Assembly: GCA_032718475.1 (NCBI GenBank)
Contig: JAUCBJ010000104.1
Span: forward strand, 1 to 51,128
Origin: Nemertoderma westbladi
Lineage: Eukaryota > Xenacoelomorpha > Nemertodermatida > Nemertodermatidae
Direction: 5' to 3'
Length of the DNA: 51,128 bases
Shown here: positions 1 to 10,426 of the stretch, in pieces
Numbering within the stretch: position 1 is the first letter of the stretch
Layout of the letters: each line of letters starts with the position of its first letter
Notes under the pieces: generated by a model
Told to the model about the DNA's origin: nothing
What the model saw: the letters and a program-made list of their open reading frames with translations, nothing else
Databases searched by the model: none
Made by a program: the position numbers and the translations under genes

Positions 1-858
1 GACGAATCAGCGGCAGATTTTAATACGAGAATTCGGGATTTGTAGTTTGAATCTGTTAGTTTTACTGAATGGAGGTAGCATAGGGCTTTAGATATAGCAC
101 CCGACAGTAGAGAGTCCGTACCAGAGGGCATGGTATTAGTATGCTGAACTGATTTCGAAATATGTTCAGTTAAATTTTCAGATAAATTGGCGCCGATTCT
201 CGTAAATTCCTCGTATTGACCATGACTGTCTGATAAGGTTTTACTTCCGGTATGGGTTTGTCTTGTTTTTTCACTATAAATAAATTCGACGCATTTGGTT
301 CCGGCAGCAATCACGCATATTTTGTTTCGGTAATGCATCAGCATATGGGCGTTTATAAAGGTCATAACGGCTTCGGCTAATGATGTTAGCGTGAATGAGT
401 TTATGTTGTTCGACCACCAAATATGATTACAGTCGATAATAATGACGACGATATTAGGAGATGAACTCTGCGCATCCATTACAGCATTATATACGCTACT
501 AGTATCGCCATATACTGAGACTGACTGACTGATATATATAGTGCAGTAGTGCTGTAGTGTCAGAGTGTAGCAATATCAGAATATAGCATCGGACGGTCCT
601 AAAGCGATACCGGTACCCCCATTAGCCCATCGAGTAATGGCAGTAAAAATGATTTTATTTTATTGGCGGAATATGCAATTATATTCGCTCGCATTTACCT
701 GTTTACTGATTAATATTTACGACCTTTGGTATATTTTATTATCGGATTTATGGAGATGGGCCATTATACTGTTATAACAATAGGCCTAGTGCTGTAGTGT
801 AATAGCTGAATAGGCCTACTGTAATATGCAATAGGATAGGCTGATATGCCTATACTAC
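1..858. other. No gene seen
   Basis: I find no convincing coding region, RNA gene or complete transposon here. The sequence is AT-rich with many stops in all frames. It contains several copies of the genome-wide word GGCCTA and a short palindromic context just before the foldback palindrome at 859. Confidence 0.5.
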
Positions 859-926
859 GGGTAAATCTTTTCGACCTACGCGTAGGCCTACGCGTAGGCC
901 TACGCGTAGGTCGAAAAGATTTACCC
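859..926. mobile_element. 68-bp perfect palindrome, minimal foldback element
   Basis: The 68 bases are a perfect inverted repeat with no spacer. They start GGGTAAATCTTTTCGACC and contain three CTACGCGTAG palindromes. The same end sequence bounds the 1.1-kb element at 4439-5542, so this is the smallest form of that family with its interior removed. The flanks repeat TATACTAC on both sides (8 bp), as expected for a target-site duplication. It has no coding capacity and must be mobilised by another element. A perfect palindrome is prone to cruciform extrusion and deletion, so its survival suggests a recent origin. Confidence 0.85.
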
Positions 927-1027
927 TATACTACCGGTATTGTGATTGTAACTTATGTTAGCTTAAGACCTGAAGACTGAAGAGGCCTAAGACTGTAAGA
1001 TGCGATATTTCGGTACCCCGTGCCCGT

Positions 1028-2051
1028 ACCGGTGTAACAGCGGATTCAGTCTGTCAGTCCCCCGAAGAATCGGTCCCCCCGGACCGGATCTGCTAGCGGA
1101 TTTAGTCCCCCCGGCAGCCCGGACCCAATCCACTAGCAGATTTGGTCTCCCTAGGACAGTAGGACCAAATCTGCTAGCGGATTGGGTCCTCGTTCACGGA
1201 TTTGGTCCCCCCAATGTTATTGCAATAAATTCAAAATACACTGCCAGAATGCTCCGTCTTCCTTATTGTCAATGATACAGTACTGCAGTACTGGCAGACC
1301 GGTTATTCAGTATGTATCGTTTATTGTTCTGGTTAGAAAACCTTGTCTGTGTAACCTGCTCCTCCCCAATTTCGTAGTACTGTAGTACGATACATTTATT
1401 GTAATGAGGTTATATTGTTTTAGCCTTTTTATTATTAGAAAATATCATCCTCCCCACCTGCAAACTAATAATATGAATGAACATGAATGAATATGAATAA
1501 CTGTTACTCAGTTGGGTTTAGGTGTAACAGTTGAACTGAATATACCAACCCCCCCCCCCCCCCCCCCCCCCCCCCCGAAAATACTATCAGTAAAACCATT
1601 TATATTAGGCCTAGGTAATTAATTCATTTAATTATTAATTAAACGAAATGACACCAACTGACCAATGACAAACCCAACCAAAGACACCTGACAACTCGAA
1701 CTACAGTATGATTATTACTGCAGTACTGTAGGGACAGTACAATATCTTCCTCCTCATCATGTAATCATCCCTCATCCATAATGAATCTATAATGTTGAAT
1801 TTTAATCAGTCTGCAGGTCTGACCGATAATTTAATGCATAAGCTACGCCTACGCTGCTATGTCCGTACCAGTACTGCTGCACTCAGCACTGTCTGACTGT
1901 ACTGTAAAATTATAATTTAAGGGGGGGACTCAATCTGCGGAGGGGGGACAGAATCCGCTAGCGGATTCGGTCCCCCCGGACTCAATCCGCTAGCGGATTC
2001 GGTCCCCCCGGACCATATCCGCGGGGGGACAGAATCCGCTGTTACACCGGT
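1028..2051. mobile_element. Foldback element with GCTAGC-palindrome ends
   Basis: Inverted ends read ACCGGTGTAACAGCGGATTC on the left and the reverse complement on the right. Next to them are irregular repeats of the palindrome ATCCGCTAGCGGAT separated by CCCCCCGG blocks (1070-1215 and 1925-2040). The interior has no coding region and includes a 28-nt poly(C) run. The outermost bases are themselves palindromic (CACCGGTG), so the exact ends and target duplication cannot be fixed. The architecture is that of a non-autonomous foldback element. Confidence 0.65.
1549..1576. repeat. Poly(C) run, 28 nt
   Basis: Uninterrupted run of 28 C. Two other runs in the window (7353-7380 and 21873-21900) have exactly the same length. 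Confidence 0.95.
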
Positions 2052-2514
2052 GTAGCAGCAAAAGCTGACAAGCCTTCAGAACTTAAATATATACTATATA
2101 CTGTAACGTAATACTGTAAAAATCTGATAATACCTGGTACCCTACCGACAGACATTACAGCATTACAGACAGACCTTACCGGTAATAACAGAATAAGACA
2201 TACCGCAGTACCGGGACGTGGGGACGGTATACAGGTATACCGGAACCGGGAGACCGGCCAGTACCGGTCCGTAACCGGTACTCTAGTCGAGTCAATGTAG
2301 CAAAAACCCATACGTATTTCGCAATCAACCCGAACCACATATTTTGGATTCTATACAGCTATATCTGTCTATGACCTTATAAATGTCCAAAAAAATGTCT
2401 ATAAAATTTTATTTTGCGGATTCTATATGTTTATTCATGGAAGTTCTGTCTGCGTAAATTTGCATAACACAAGCCAAACAAAAGGAACAGTAGGGAAAAG
2501 TAAGTAGCAAATTG

Positions 2515-2650
2515 GTGATGTTCCAGAATAATTTAATTAATTTCACAATAAGCTGTGATTCAATGGGAAATTAGTAATATTTACACTGGCGTGTTCACAT
2601 TAATTGCTATATCTCGGAAACTAGAAGTCGCATCAAATTTTTAAATATAT
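2515..2650 (+). repeat. Dispersed repeat, partner inverted at 26.0-26.2 kb
   Basis: The stretch containing AGAATAATTTAATTAATTT, GATTCAATGGGA and CTATATCTCGGAAACTAGAAG recurs in reverse complement at about 26,030-26,190 with substitutions and a small indel. This marks an old interspersed repeat whose full extent I could not delimit. No protein similarity is visible. Confidence 0.6.
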
Positions 2651-4429
2651 CAAAAACTTCACGATATATTAAGCTAACTGTTTGTAAAAAAAATTATACA
2701 ATTCCACTGCAAGGAAATTTCATAAATTCCATTAATGCTAGTGAAGATTTTTCACATAGGCCTACTTCTGTACTTAAATTGGGATTGCTCTATTGATTTT
2801 AGGTGTAATTTATTTATTTGTTTTAGTTTAGAAACCACAATTGTTTATCATATAACAAATACATTTTTTGGGGATACGGGTTTTTGAGGTCGACAAATCC
2901 GATGGGCGAGGTTACATCCACCCGGTTAGTAGAGAAGTTGTGTAAATAAGGTCCTTATCTGTATATTGTACCAGCAAAATTGGTATTAAAAATGGTGAAA
3001 TTATTAGACAATTTTCCGTTGCTCTGGCAGTCTGGAAACTAAATTGGTAACTATATAAAAGTGCATACTTCTGACAATCGATACCGGTAGTCATTAGAGT
3101 AAAGTTTGTCTGTACCAAATTTGGAGAAAATCCCACCAATAGACCCCTTGTTGCTATGTAAAATCCATGTTGCTAAGGAAAGAAACAGGAAATTGAAGGT
3201 GATCCGCATAATATATTTTTATAGACTTTTTTGGGGGTATTAACAAGGTAATGTAGAATAAAAAAAAATTGGTTTGGATGAATTGCGAATTTGTTATGGG
3301 TTGACCCCCTTTTTTGGCTAGATTGACTCGCCTACTAATTAAAATTACTGAAAATTTATCTTTCACAATCCAAACATCTAAGGGCCACTACGATCACCCG
3401 ATCCAAGCTTTATGTTTACTAGAAGCAATGACGTTGTAGAGTACCCTGTAAAGAAACACTACGACCACCCAATCCAGACTTTGTGTCCTCTCAAGGATGA
3501 CCATAAAATAAAGTAAAGGAGTCAATCAAATAAACTGAGTATTCACGTACTATAATATTGATGAAAATAATGGTGATTTAATGACAACAATTATGGACTT
3601 TCTTTGACACCTGTTACCACGCACGTGATTTGGAATTCACTTTCCTCGTGTGATGTATGAAAAGTCCGGCGTCACCCTGAGGAATGCGTCCGCGCAGACT
3701 GCAGGGTGGTTTATGTTGATGATGCACGGTTGGATTTAATTGAAATTTGTTGAATGGATATGTTAACCTCCTAAAAGATTTATTATGGATTTCATTGTAA
3801 TCATCGCATTGGTTTTCACTCGAGCCCGCTGCTCTCATCGAATTTGTCTTCATTCCTTCATGTTGTTTGTTCCTGTTGGTTTTCACTCTAGGCGGGGGCC
3901 CTGGAGCGGTGTAACGAGCCCGCTGCCATTTCCAACTTGATTTCCCAGCAACCTATCTACAATATGTATTTCCCGAGGATGAAATATTCATACAGCTGAT
4001 GAAAGTTAAAGATAACTGAACATCGTTGATACTATTCCTGAATGGAACTTTGGTTCACCCAACATGGATCTTTGCGACTGATGTGTTAAAGCTGTGAGGG
4101 GTTTACACTCATATATGTTATGGTAGCCTGGGGGCTTTAAATCCTATGATAGCCTGGGGGCTTAAAAACCCAATAATAGCCGCGGGGGCTTAAAAACCAA
4201 AATACCTAAAAAAATACGAAAAATGTTTATAATGAGATAAAAAAGAATATAAAAAGGAGAAAATGATTGGAAAAAGAGAAAAAAAAGGTGTATAATGCGA
4301 TGGAAAATAATATAAAAAGGAAAATAATGAAGTGAAAAAGATAATGATAAAAAAGATAAAGAAATAAAGAATTACTAAAGAACGGACAAAATAAGTCATA
4401 AATAAAAGGACATAAAAAGTCATTTTGAA
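2651..4429. other. No gene seen; two small local duplications
   Basis: No coding region is recognisable. A 30-bp block (CACTACGATCACCCGATCCA and its variant) occurs at 3388 and 3458. A unit of about 32 bp containing TAGCCTGGGGGCTTAAA is repeated three times at 4115-4198. The rest is AT-rich and unassigned. Confidence 0.45.
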
Positions 4430-4438
4430 TGTTAATTG

Positions 4439-5542
4439 GGGTAAATCTTTTCGACCTACGCGTAGGCCTACGCGTAGCTACGCGTAGTTTGTAACTTCCA
4501 TTCCTATCATTTACCGGTAGGGCCAGACTTACTGCCTATTTAACAACTACGCGTAGGTGTTTTAAAACTACGCGTAGTTATTTTGGAACTACGCGTAGGT
4601 ATTTTGAAACTACGCGTAGGTGCTACGCGTAGCTACGCGTAGCAGTCCTGATAACAATGATTTTTCATTTCAGGTCCGGTAGGGTTGAGTTGTTAGGCAA
4701 GTATCGGTATATTTCAGGTATCTGATTATCAGACAAGACAAATGTAATAACAGAATCGGAAACTCATATCCCTTCCTTGCCTTTATTAATCCTGTAATTA
4801 CAAACAAACACAGGATGAATAAAAAGTAAACTTAAAATTCACGTCTCATGATTCAAGTATCTTTGTTTCCATTGGATTATTTAAATATTGAACAGTAGTA
4901 AGCTACCAGTCTACCGGTGAAGAGGTTAAGCGAAAGCTGATAAATACTATTATTATATAAATATTGCATAAATATTGATAAATACTGCATATAATCAAAT
5001 TGTTTGGTCAAATAACAAGTGCAACCAATCATGGTAGACAATTTAGTCTCCCCCTGCAATAAAAAGCATAGAGAATCGATAAGAACCATCGGCCTATTTC
5101 CTTTGTAAACTATTTTTGAACTATAAACATTAATTATTAACACATTTTACCGCCCGCAACGCATGAAGTGAAGAATATGTAGTCTTCGCGTATTCCTCTA
5201 TATAGAGTATACAGGTATACAGTAGGATGCATTAATGTTGAAAGCATTTGATGGTTGTGGGTTGTTTATTGAACATACCGAATTGTGTCTTATTTTAGTA
5301 CTGACTCGCTTGGAATACGTAAGCCTACTAATGATAAACGACGTATAGGCATAGTTATGGGTAGCACCTATGCGTAGCTCGCGTAGGACCTACGCGTAGG
5401 ACCTACGCGTAGCTACGCGTAGCACCTACGCGTAGTTATTGTTAAAACTCTGAAACCGGTGATATATGACCCAATGTTGCGAACTACGCGTAGCTACGCA
5501 TAGCTACGCGTAGGCCTACGCGTAGGTCGAAAAGATTTACCC
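4439..5542. mobile_element. 1.1-kb foldback element, 9-bp target duplication
   Basis: The ends are inverted (GGGTAAATCTTTTCGACC... and its complement) and are followed inward by many copies of the 10-bp palindrome CTACGCGTAG. The flanks carry a perfect 9-bp duplication, TGTTAATTG, at 4430-4438 and 5543-5551, so the boundaries are exact. The interior is AT-rich without a transposase, making the element non-autonomous. A 9-bp duplication with subterminal repeats fits foldback elements of the Mutator-like group; the superfamily is inferred. The element at 859-926 is the same family without an interior. Confidence 0.9.
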
Positions 5543-5551
5543 TGTTAATTG

Positions 5552-5807
5552 AAAGCTTATGAATTAACGTGGAAAGTACTACTGGCCTACAAATCAGCAA
5601 TATACCTAATTCAGCAATGCATAACAGGAAAGACAGTTGCTGTGGAATCAGTATTTTCCAGACCTTTGATTTCTGGATTTTGTAACTTTCCTATTTTCAC
5701 CTGCAACAAATTAACAGAATTAATTACTGAATTACGTAACTATGACAGAAACATTACTGCACGAAATAGAATGGTATATTAAACTATTATGATATCACCA
5801 GCCCAGA
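5552..5807. other. No gene seen
   Basis: This is the target sequence into which the foldback element inserted. A short open stretch exists but has no recognisable features. Confidence 0.4.
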
Positions 5808-7246
5808 GTGGAGGACTTTAAACAACATTGGAAAGAGCAACTAGTGGAGAATGTTCGAGTATTAAAGATCACCGGTCGAGAGGATGTCGATAGGAGGAAC
5901 TTGCATGCCCTGAAACTTTCTGGAGCTAGTACGAGCCTGAAAAGGACTCGGAAAGTAACGGAGGTGGATGGGCAGTGCTCGTTCTGGGAGGCCTTTAAAG
6001 GAGCCGTTGATGAGACAAGTTGCATTATCGACCGCGGTTTCGAAGGAACTCGAACTTAGGCGCTGCCAGGAGTTTATCGACAGTCACCCGACACTACTTG
6101 ACTACTACGGCGATCTTCGACAGTCGGAGGTGTTGTGTTCTACGCGGGTAGAAGATATAAAGTCTATGGAAGCCTACCAGGCGGAATACAACTCACAGAA
6201 CACCAGTCGATCAATGGTTGTAATCTTCGGCAAGTTTTAATCTGCCGAATTCCTCCACAATCCGAAGATAGACTGGTCGGAGCGTTATGGATCATACCCT
6301 CTGATATAAGAAACCTAATACTGCACAATGGGATCATCAAGATTGGCTCTGATATTAAGAGCGATCTACGTAGCGACTTTATCAGTGCGCTGAAAGATCG
6401 CAAACGGAAACTGGATGTCCTCACCCTAAACAACTTTGTCGATATGCAAGTGTTGCTTGCCTGGATGAGACACAGTAACTGTATGCAACCGTTCCGAGAC
6501 ATTAAGAAGAATAAGACCAGCTTAGGGTATCTAGCTGTACTGAATGGTGGTATCGATTTCAAACCCTACCGGTTCCAGGATTACCTTAAACTCTATCTCG
6601 GCCATGATGACCTATACGTTTCATCCAGGAAAGACCCGCATTGGTGCGATGTAGAGCGGGACTGTGCAATGTACTACCAATGGGAAAACCCCAGCGAACG
6701 ACACTACATATACGTCACCATGGAGTCGTTCACTTTCGGGACCTTCTGCTGTCGAGCGTTGAAAGCCTTAATCCAGTTACAACCCTGATCGTTCGACAAA
6801 TGCAGCCTGAAACAGGTTGCCGATCACGCCTTCCAAGCGGTTATCGACATCACGCTGGGAGAAACCCAGTCAAATAAACCCCAGGAAGTGGCGAAAGACA
6901 TGCCAACAGGATATTTCACCTTCCCGGAGGTGTTGGTAAAGAAGAAGAACCTCGCTTTAGCCACCAGGATCTCATTCTTTCCGCCATATTATTCGGACCG
7001 ACGGAAGTTATACGGCGTCTCTATTCGTACCGAGAGGAACTGGGATATGACCAATGGTTCCTTATCGCCCAAAAAGGAGAACTCGATAGACACATCGATC
7101 AGACACCATTGCCTCCCGCAAGCCCAGACAGGAGACAAGTGATGATGGTTTCCACAGTTTCCGATGAGCCTCCACCGGCAGCAGCACTCGATGAGGGGAG
7201 ATGGGCTAAGAAGAGGAAAACCTATAGAGAGAAGCACTCCAAATAG
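5808..7246 (+). pseudogene. Remnant A: transposon exonuclease-like protein
   Basis: This is a decayed, frame-broken relative of the post-pol gene of the full-length BEL/Pao element (40,414-42,948). The best preserved part, 6135-6788, reads IPSDIRNLIL...IIKIGSDIKSDL and then FVDMQVLLAWM. These match the KVG...D and fDtm blocks of DEDD 3'-5' exonuclease-like domains. Further on, CDVERDCAMYY has two Asp four residues apart where the third motif is expected. The DxE first motif is not visible, and frame changes occur near 6060-6240. The last part (about 6960-7246, another frame) matches the C-terminal helical domain and ends in a basic tail (KKRKTYREK). No zinc knuckles are visible. An AATAAA lies at about 7292. 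Homology to the other copies is clear from aligned blocks; enzymatic function is inferred. Confidence 0.6.
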
Positions 7247-7740
7247 AACTCCCAAGGAACATTGTACCGTATATTTTAGGATTTCATATATAATAAATAA
7301 ACTCTAGGACTAAATAATAACTAAATAAAAACTGATAAAATTATGGAAAATGCCCCCCCCCCCCCCCCCCCCCCCCCCCCGCAGCTCCAGGAACGACGCT
7401 GCAAAGGGTCATTTGGGTGGAGTGTTCGCGTTATTTTCAACCTGGCCCCGGGTACCCACCGAATCACAAACTCATTCCAAATGAAAATTCCAAATATACC
7501 CGGGGATGGTGGGCAAAAAACTAGAAGTCTATAAAACCCAAAATTATTCGATTATGGGCTGTTTTCCGGGAAGGCTGACTATCAAATTGTCAGCTTTCCA
7601 AGGTTAAAAGGTGGCCCTGATATTCAAGGAATCAAGTACTTGGCTTCAGGTAGAGATCCTGACAGCCTAGCCTAGGCCGTGCGTCCGAGCCTAGAGCGAA
7701 GGGACAACCTATTCCCCAGTGGGTTCTTTTACTGTGAGTA
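7247..7740. other. 3' flank of remnant A
   Basis: Non-coding. It holds AATAAA-type hexamers shortly after the stop, a 28-nt poly(C) run, and a block before the hairpin array. GTGGGTTCTTTTACTGTGAG, found just before the first array unit, recurs before the second. Confidence 0.5.
7353..7380. repeat. Poly(C) run, 28 nt
   Basis: Uninterrupted run of 28 C, the same length as two other runs in this window. Confidence 0.95.
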
Positions 7741-8520
7741 GTACTAGCCTGAAAAGGACTTGGAAACAAGCAGACCAGGAGGCCACGCAGCGGGAATTTG
7801 GTTTGAACTTCTCGGATTTCCCCAGTGGGTTCTTTTACTGTGAGTAGTACGAGCCTGGAAAGGACTCGGAAACAAGCAGACCAGGAGGCCACGGGGAAGG
7901 GAGGAGGGGTCAGTGGGAAGGGAACCGGACTTTGGACCGCCTGCGCGGTGCGCTAGTTCGCTGTGCGTAGTACGAGCCTGAAAAGGACTCGGAACCAATT
8001 GGCATAGCGCTCCGCAAAGGACCGACACTGACGGAGCGGGGTTTGTGATCTACGGAGTTATTACGAGCCTGAAAAGGACTCGGAACGCAACGGAAATCGC
8101 TCTCCTCTGCTCGCACGACCATGTGACTTACAGAGAGGATTATGGTCTACGGAGCTATTACGAGCCTGAAAAGGACTCAGAACGTGACGGAAAACCATAT
8201 TTCCTCCCTCGACCGACAGACATCGACGGACGGAGTGGTTTGCAGTCTACGGAGCTATTACGAGCCTGAAAAGGACTCGGAACGTAACGGAAAACTGCAT
8301 CCTCTCACCAGACACTACGGATATTAACGGACGGAGTCGACAGGTAGCTGACGGAGCTATTACGAGCCTGAAAAGGACTCGGAACGTAACGGAAGCTGTC
8401 TATCCTCACCCGACACCGACGGACAGAGCAGACTGCAGTCGACGGAGCTATTACGAGCCTGAAAAGGACTCGGAACGTAACGGAAGCTGTAGCCCCTCGC
8501 CAGACATGACAGACACCGAC
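7741..8520 (+). repeat. Array of eight structured-RNA-like repeats
   Basis: Eight units occur at spacings of about 91-123 bp. The constant core ACGAGCCTGAAAAGGACTCG starts at 7743, 7849, 7972, 8063, 8160, 8260, 8362 and 8453. As RNA it folds as CGAG-CCU, a GAAA tetraloop, AGG-A-CUCG, enclosed by UUAC/GUAA. In the second unit the loop is GGAA, still of the GNRA class. The sequences on either side of the core differ from unit to unit yet can pair: GTGAT/ATCGC, TATGGT/ACCATA, TGCAGT/ACTGCA and CTGCAG/CTGTAG in units four, five, six and eight. A single diverged core also lies at 5931 inside remnant A. I do not recognise it as a known ribozyme. A role in replication, packaging or processing of the A element is possible but inferred. 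Confidence 0.75.
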
Positions 8521-9557
8521 TAGACATGGGTATCAAACGTAGTTGGGGTGGTTAAAATCATATAAAGTAAGTCTGTCGTCCTATAAAGTAAATACTAAAT
8601 AAATTGTTTGTACTGTAGGTTTATTACTGATGTATGTGTTTATTCTAATTATTTGGTGTATGGGAGCCCCAAATTATTCAGAATCAGATTGTGAAGAATT
8701 AGTTGATGCAACAGTTCGTCTAAGGAATCAGTTAGCAGTGAATAAATTAACATTCAATCCAAACTATTCTTTTCTCACGATCTGCATTACAAATCCTAAG
8801 TTTCCCCAACACCAATAATTCCGGTGAATAGTATTTTGGGATCTAGCGCAACCCCTGGGAACTTACATCGGCGTCCATTCCCTTGATTCAGGAACTGACG
8901 GCAACAGTTCGCTATACCTTATTATGCAGGATGGCCCTCTTCGTGTTCAATAAGTTCGAACACATGTGATAAACAGAATATCACCTGTCGTAGGAGTGAT
9001 AGACGATATATCACTAAGAACAGGTGATATTCTCTGTGTATAATAAATAGGTAGGCATAAGGCATATGCCAGGCCTACGCCCTACCGATATTATTATTAA
9101 TTAATAAGTAAAACTAATATTAAATTAAATCAAATACCTGGTTAAAGTAGCCGTCCGTAGGCTCTAAATTAATTATTGGGTAAATAAAATTATGAACTTA
9201 TATTTCAGAATTGTTACTTTGTCTTTATGTTTAAAACTTTACTTTATGTTTAAAACCTAATAAATCATCGCCCTGCTGCTGGTTTAGGTTTTAACTTCAT
9301 CCTGTTTTGCGGTCTCACTGAAACAGACCGCGTAGAAGCAAGAGTCGACATATCCACGGCGGCATCAAAACTCCACTATAAGAGCCGCGACATGTCCAAC
9401 ATGAGACAGACACACCTCTCGAAACCAACCACTCCACGTGCAACGCGCCACCCACCATTCCCACCCACCCTTGTTTGTTGGCGCAACCCCAAATCCTCCC
9501 AGAAACCGCCGCCCACCAAGTGAAAAGGTGACTAGACGAGTACTATAGTCACCGACA
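8521..9557. other. No gene seen; nested inverted repeat at 8974-9034
   Basis: Mostly non-coding. At 8975-8988 and 9020-9033 a 14-nt stem (AGAATATCACCTGT and its complement) encloses a second stem, AGTGATA/TATCACT, giving a nested hairpin. A 62-codon open stretch at 8630-8818 is not recognisable. From about 9290 the strand becomes C/A-rich and may be the 5' leader of gene B, continuing beyond the MITE inserted at 9567. Confidence 0.5.
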
Positions 9558-9566
9558 CCCACCAAT

Positions 9567-10108
9567 GGATCTAGGACACTTCCCCCCCGGACAGTTCACC
9601 CTGGACACTTCCCCCTCACCCAAGTAGGACACTTCCCCCCCGAACACTTCTTGCAACAATTTGAAGCAGTTTTTGGCACAATTTGAAGAAGACTATTATA
9701 ATACCTATATTTAAAACAATTAATTATTATAATTCTATAGTTAATAAAAACAGTATATCATTCGGGGGGTGGAATTTATAGGTCATCTAATTAATTGTTT
9801 AAAGATTAGCAAACAATACGATGTAATTGCATTGATAAAACCCATAAATAAAACTTGGATACAAAATGTAAAATCCGGATGCCAAAGATCACTTTCTGAG
9901 CTAAGAAAGGAAAATTGGATACGACTTGTCTGGATACAAGCGGTCCGTTTACCCTACAAAATTAAAAATAAGAATGTGCGAAGTTAAGAACAGTTGGGGG
10001 TGTGGAAGTGTACAGGGGGAAGTGTCTGGGGGGGGGGGGAAGTGTCTGGGGAGGAAGTGTCCTACTTGAACGGGGGGGAACTGTCCGGTGGGGGAAGTGT
10101 CCGCACAC
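9567..10108. mobile_element. Foldback MITE, copy 1 (GGACACTTCCCCCC ends)
   Basis: The left end starts GGATCTAGGACACTTCC and carries repeats of GGACACTTCCCCCC. The right end carries the same repeats inverted (GGGGAAGTGTCC). The flanks repeat CCCACCAAT at 9558-9566 and 10109-10117, a 9-bp target duplication. The AT-rich interior matches copy 2 at 24,900-25,545 closely, from TTTAAAGATTAGCAAACAAT to GTGCGAAGTTAAGAACAGT. There is no transposase. It probably inserted into the leader of gene B. Apparent open frames inside it are repeat artefacts. Confidence 0.9.
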
Positions 10109-10117
10109 CCCACCAAT

Positions 10118-10426
10118 CTCAAGGAAACGACACCCGGCCCATACAAAACGCAACCCCCCACCACATCACCGATTCACTATCCCACCCTACACCGACACAC
10201 CCCTTGTAACTTCCCACTTACATAACAATACAGTACTAATTTCCAAACCTCCATTACCGACATCCAATCAGACAACCCCAACCACAGACAGAACATCGAT
10301 CTGCACCCATTCTGGACCTTACAGGTTCACCCCCCTAATACCCCCCACAATACAATTACAATCGATTTGAAGTATAGAGATCTACCTAATGCTAGCGAAT
10401 GCGCCACCTTGTGGCATCCAGTGGGA
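10118..10426 (+). other. C/A-rich leader of gene B
   Basis: This stretch is low in G, C/A-rich and non-coding, and resembles 9290-9557 on the other side of the MITE. I read it as the untranslated leader of gene B. The frame of B is open from 10226, but the first ATG is at 10427. Confidence 0.45.

Noticed and set aside
7741-8520. CRISPR-like layout: constant repeats with variable spacers
   Set aside because: The genome is animal, the spacers are partly similar, and they pair with each other across the repeat core. A structured RNA explains this better.
8630-8818. 62-codon ATG-started frame (MYVFILIIWCMG...)
   Set aside because: Short, without homologues I recognise, in AT-rich DNA. I cannot support it as a gene.
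9994-10370. Open frames in the right end of the MITE and after it
   Set aside because: They are produced by the GGGGAAGTGTCC repeats and the C/A-rich leader. There is no protein-like composition.
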